Origin: an uncultured Dyadobacter sp.
GTDB taxonomy: Bacteria > Bacteroidota > Bacteroidia > Cytophagales > Spirosomataceae
Assembly: GCA_946481035.1 (NCBI GenBank)
Contig: CAMLNK010000040.1
Coordinates: 1-11,698 of the forward strand
Reading direction: 5' to 3'
DNA length: 11,698 nucleotides
In this document: positions 8,438-11,698 of the stretch, one piece after another
How positions within the stretch are numbered: the stretch's first letter is position 1
Layout: each line of letters begins with the position of its first letter
Notes under the pieces: generated by a model
Databases searched by the model: none
What the model saw: only the letters and a program-made list of their open reading frames with translations
What the model was told of the DNA's origin: nothing
Made by a program: the position numbers and the translations under genes

Positions 8438-10177
8438 TTAGAAACCAGGGTTTTGTTTTAGAACGTCGGCACCCTGAAGGTCGATCTGGCCCTGTGGTAT
8501 CGGCAATAATTCGTATTTGGCTGCGAATTTGGCATTACCCAATGCGCCGGTCAGCTTTTTCGACTCATAAGTGAGGTACGCATTGAGTTCTTTGTCAGCA
8601 ACTCCCCAACGCACCAGGTCGTAGAACCGGTGGCCTTCCAGGTTCAATTCCAGCTTTCTTTCAAACCGCACGGCTGCACGCGCTGCATCCTTGTCAGTCC
8701 AGGCAGTTTTATAAGTACCGATCACGTATTTCGCAGCGGGAGCACCACTTTTCATCACAAACCCATCGGGATTTGCGGCGCGGGTGCGAACCATATTTAC
8801 ATATTCCCGTGCTTTTTCGAGCGTGCCGGCTTCCACCTCCGCTTCCGCGGCCATCAGGAGCACGTCGGCGAAGCGGATCACAGTGTAGTTGATAGCGGTA
8901 TAGCCGGGTGTCCAGGAGCTGTTATCCTGCAACGAGCCTACGTCAGTTTTGTAATAAGCATACTTTTTAGGGCTATACGGACCGCCATTCGCCTGGTTAC
9001 GGATCCAGTCGGCGCCTGGGTGGTCTATCCAGTCGAGGAATGGGATACCGCGACGGCCTACCGAGTGGTCGAGCCGTGGATCGAGGTTGCCGGCATCAGG
9101 GGTAAATTTGTCTTTGGAGAGCAAACCCATATCCGACACGACTGCATTCTTATCTGAATTGTAAGAGCCATCGAGCAGCGGCAAACCATTGGCATCGGTG
9201 CGGTGAGAGTTCACCATTTCAAAACTTGGCTGGAAGAAACCGCAGCAGTTACCAGGGCCGTTTGCACCGGTATTGTAAGGCCAGTTGAGGTCAAATTCAG
9301 GGTTCGCGTTGTTTACGCTACCTGTATTGGCCGCTGCCTGTACCGCGAAAACGGATTCTGTGTTGTTGTCATTTGAAGCCCGGAAGACGTCGGCATACTT
9401 CGGTACAAGTGCATACTTTTTACCATTGGTAGTCTGCCCGCCGGCGATGATCTGGTCGAAAAGCGTCTTTGCCTCAGGGTATTTTTTCTGATACAAATAA
9501 GCTTTGGCGAGGTAAGATGCCGCTGCCCATTTGTTGGCACGTCCGACCGCATCCTGTGTTGCCGGCAAATTATCGAATGCAAATTTGAAATCCGCCTCGA
9601 TTTTCGGCCAAAGGTCCGCATCGTTCTTCACTTTTTCGATGCCGGTACCGTAATCAACCGACTCATCCACATAAGGCGTATTACCAAATGTCTTTTTCAG
9701 CTCGAAATAATAATGTCCGCGCAAAAAACGGGCCTCCGCGGTAATACGCGTTTTGGTCGCATCGGTCACATCGGCATCAGCCTTGGCTACGAGGCGCAAC
9801 ACGGCGTTAGCGCGTGAAATCCCTTCGTAATTACCCTGCCATTTCTCAGCGATAACCCCCTGTGTACTAAGGTACTCATAGCGCTGGATCGGGTTAATGT
9901 CGCTGTAATCGCCGGGGTCGGTACCTTTGTTGGCGTCGCCTCCGCGGATGCTTCCCCAAACCCAGTTACTCGGACTCGCCATCCGGCCGCCCGCGCCTTT
10001 GCCGTTAATCTGCCCATACACTGCGATCAGTGCGCCTTCAAGCCCTTTTGAAGAGGTAAGAAGCACTTCACTTACCGCGCCGGTTGCCGGCTTTTCCAGA
10101 AAACTTTCTTTGCAGGAGAAGAACACCGTCATTACGCCGGCGACAATCACCATACTATTTGTTAATATCTTTTTCAT
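8438..10177 (-). CDS. SusD/RagB-type outer-membrane nutrient-uptake lipoprotein, complete
   Basis: A complete 579-residue SusD protein. The lipoprotein signal peptide ends in VFFSC (Cys22) followed by KESFLEKP, matching the usual SusD start. The N-terminal TPR-like part has EKWQGNYEGISRANAVL (111-127) and AEARFLRGHYYFELKK (147-162), then KWAAASYLAKAYLYQ (216-230). GNCCGFFQPSFEMVN (309-323) and GLPLLD (331-336) come next. The C-terminal part has RFADVLLMAAEAEVEAG (435-451), FERKLELNLEGHRFYDLVRW (505-524) and the standard ending LLPIPQGQID...LKQNPGF. It would sit on the cell surface as the substrate-binding lid of the SusC whose gene ends 49 bp upstream. That spacing without a terminator implies co-transcription. 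It is collinear with the SusD at 1-1057, including the Cys-Cys segment. The ligand cannot be inferred. The ATG at 10177 is fixed by the signal peptide; no Shine-Dalgarno sequence precedes it. Confidence 0.97.
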   Translation of the reverse strand: MKKILTNSMVIVAGVMTVFFSCKESFLEKPATGAVSEVLLTSSKGLEGALIAVYGQINGKGAGGRMASPSNWVWGSIRGGDANKGTDPGDYSDINPIQRYEYLSTQGVIAEKWQGNYEGISRANAVLRLVAKADADVTDATKTRITAEARFLRGHYYFELKKTFGNTPYVDESVDYGTGIEKVKNDADLWPKIEADFKFAFDNLPATQDAVGRANKWAAASYLAKAYLYQKKYPEAKTLFDQIIAGGQTTNGKKYALVPKYADVFRASNDNNTESVFAVQAAANTGSVNNANPEFDLNWPYNTGANGPGNCCGFFQPSFEMVNSHRTDANGLPLLDGSYNSDKNAVVSDMGLLSKDKFTPDAGNLDPRLDHSVGRRGIPFLDWIDHPGADWIRNQANGGPYSPKKYAYYKTDVGSLQDNSSWTPGYTAINYTVIRFADVLLMAAEAEVEAGTLEKAREYVNMVRTRAANPDGFVMKSGAPAAKYVIGTYKTAWTDKDAARAAVRFERKLELNLEGHRFYDLVRWGVADKELNAYLTYESKKLTGALGNAKFAAKYELLPIPQGQIDLQGADVLKQNPGF

Positions 10178-10226
10178 CGATTCAGAATATTAATGATTCA
10201 TTCAATGTAGAAACAGCCTGTTTAGA

Positions 10227-11698
10227 TTAGAAACCGAGGTTTAAACCGAAAACCCAGCTTCTTGTTACAGGATAGTTACCCACATCGATCCCAAATTGCG
10301 TGTCCGCATTACCACCTACACCCGGGTCAAGTCCCTGGTATTTGGAGATTGTGAAAATGTTGTTGGCTGAGGCATAGAGTCTCAGTTTCTGCATTTTCAG
10401 TTTGGCCAGCAGCGTTTTAGGCAGGTTATAGCCCAGTGAAATATTCTGCATTCTCACATAGTTACCGTTTTCTACATAGAAAGAGTTGGCTTGTGTATTG
10501 GTACTGAAGTGGGAAGCGCTTTCAAAAATAGGAATGGTAGCACCTGTGTTCGATGGTGACCAGGAGTCTTTCACCCTTTCGCTGATGGCCGCACCGGCGA
10601 ACGATGGATAGAAGTCGGTAAACCATTTCGAAGCGTTGAAGATCTTGTTTCCAACAGAGGTGTACATGTAAGTTTCGACCTCAAAGTTCAGATAAGTTAG
10701 TTTCAGGTTCAAACCGCCTGTGAATTTCGGAACCGGGCTGCCCAGGTACTTACGGTCGTCGGCGTTAATGATGTTATCCCCGTTAATATCCTCGTAGCGG
10801 AAACGGCCAATGCCTTTTCCGTCCTGTGCAGGCGCGCGGTCAACTTCTTCCTGAGTCTGGAACAGGCCGGTTACATTATAACCGTAGAATGCCGAAAGCG
10901 AGTAGCCAAGCTGGTTACGGATCGGTTGCAGGCCGCGATAGCCGGGATTGATACCCGCCAGGTATTTATCGCCGCCAAGGTCGCCGATCTCGTTTTTGAG
11001 GACGCTACCCGTTACATTCAGCTCGTAGCCCAGCTTGCCGCCGGCCTTGCCTTTGGTAATGATCTGGAAATCGATACCCTTGTTGGTAATGGTTCCCGCG
11101 TTCACGTACGGAGGCGTCGCACCCGAGCCCACAACGGCCGGTACCCCTTTCTGGAACAACAGGTCTTTGGAATCTTTCTGCCACAAATCGAGAATCACAT
11201 CCAGTTTGCCATTGAGGAATGTCGCGTCGAAACCGATATTTTTAGTCACGCTGGTTTCCCATTTCGCATCGGCATTGCCGAGTTTGCTGCGGTAGTAACC
11301 TTCGGCAGCGCTGGTATTGGAGCCGGTAATGTCATATGCGGATGTTCCGATACCTGCCGAATAGAGGCTGTATTGGTTATCGGGACGTACTGCGTTGGAG
11401 TTACCCATTGTACCGTAACCCCCGCGGATTTTCAGGTCGCTCAGGAAAGTAACGCCCTTCATAAAGTTTTCGGAAGTGACGCGCCATGCCACCGATACTG
11501 CCGGGAACACCCCGTAACGGTTAGCGGCACCGAAACGCGACGAACCATCGCGACGTAAAACCCCTGACACAATGTAACGGTCATTAAATATGTAGTTCAC
11601 GCGACCGAAGAGCGAGTAGAACGTCACACCATTGTCGAGCTGGCTGTTGGTAACTTTCGATGATACGTTCGACATGTTCACATAATTGATGTCTGTCG
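10227..11698 (-). CDS. SusC/RagA-type TonB-linked outer-membrane transporter, N-terminal half beyond window edge
   Basis: The reading frame is open at the window edge ([11 protein letters not shown]...) and ends in a TAA at 10227, so about 489 C-terminal residues are present. SusC proteins are about 1000-1100 residues, so the signal peptide, TonB box and plug lie outside. The visible part is beta-barrel. Landmarks shared with the SusC at 1096-4284 are [31 protein letters not shown]-like [42 protein letters not shown], the calcium-type loop [33 protein letters not shown] and the terminal WVFGLNLGF. It would transport the substrate captured by the SusD starting 49 bp downstream. A GTG or ATG near 11681-11673 should not be taken as the start, because homology to the barrel continues upstream of it. 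Confidence 0.96.
   Translation of the reverse strand, partial: TDINYVNMSNVSSKVTNSQLDNGVTFYSLFGRVNYIFNDRYIVSGVLRRDGSSRFGAANRYGVFPAVSVAWRVTSENFMKGVTFLSDLKIRGGYGTMGNSNAVRPDNQYSLYSAGIGTSAYDITGSNTSAAEGYYRSKLGNADAKWETSVTKNIGFDATFLNGKLDVILDLWQKDSKDLLFQKGVPAVVGSGATPPYVNAGTITNKGIDFQIITKGKAGGKLGYELNVTGSVLKNEIGDLGGDKYLAGINPGYRGLQPIRNQLGYSLSAFYGYNVTGLFQTQEEVDRAPAQDGKGIGRFRYEDINGDNIINADDRKYLGSPVPKFTGGLNLKLTYLNFEVETYMYTSVGNKIFNASKWFTDFYPSFAGAAISERVKDSWSPSNTGATIPIFESASHFSTNTQANSFYVENGNYVRMQNISLGYNLPKTLLAKLKMQKLRLYASANNIFTISKYQGLDPGVGGNADTQFGIDVGNYPVTRSWVFGLNLGF

Noticed and set aside
10178..10226. Small inverted repeat AAACA-GGC-TGTTT between SusC and SusD
   Set aside because: A 5-bp stem with a 3-nt loop and no following T run is too weak to call a terminator.

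Overview
The window looks like a chromosomal piece of a Bacteroidota bacterium, most likely of the Cytophagales (Dyadobacter/Spirosoma type). The basis is the presence of two SusC/SusD outer-membrane nutrient uptake pairs, a very large FG-GAP/ASPIC-UnbV lipoprotein of a type that accompanies SusCD pairs in that group, start sites without Shine-Dalgarno sequences, and a candidate TAnnTTTG-type promoter element. The genus is a guess from style, not from a marker gene. Every gene I can support is on the minus strand, so the region reads from high to low coordinates.

First cluster (11698 down to 4700): the C-terminal half of a SusC-type TonB-dependent transporter (cut by the window edge), a complete SusD-type lipoprotein 49 bp downstream, and after a 103-bp gap a 1185-residue FG-GAP/VCBS-repeat lipoprotein with an ASPIC/UnbV domain. 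The 103-bp gap holds a strong hairpin followed by a T-rich run, which would limit read-through from susCD into the large lipoprotein gene. A perfect 14-bp hairpin behind the lipoprotein gene closes the cluster.

Between the clusters (4285-4776) lies about 490 bp of very AT-rich non-coding DNA. It carries the terminator of the first cluster, two short direct-repeat pairs and a plausible promoter -7 element in front of the second cluster.

Second cluster (4284 down to 1): a complete 1062-residue SusC-type transporter with signal peptide, carboxypeptidase-regulatory-like domain, TonB box, plug and barrel, followed after 38 bp by a SusD-type lipoprotein whose C-terminal part runs off the window start. 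The two SusD proteins are collinear paralogs and share an unusual Cys-Cys-Gly-Phe segment, so the two clusters probably descend from one duplicated SusCD pair.

Working model: each SusC forms the TonB-driven barrel, its SusD partner closes over it as a ligand-capturing lid, and the double-propeller lipoprotein may be an additional surface protein for the first pair. No glycoside hydrolase, sulfatase, sigma/anti-sigma pair or other regulator lies in the window, so the imported substrate cannot be named. No RNA gene, mobile element or CRISPR array was seen.
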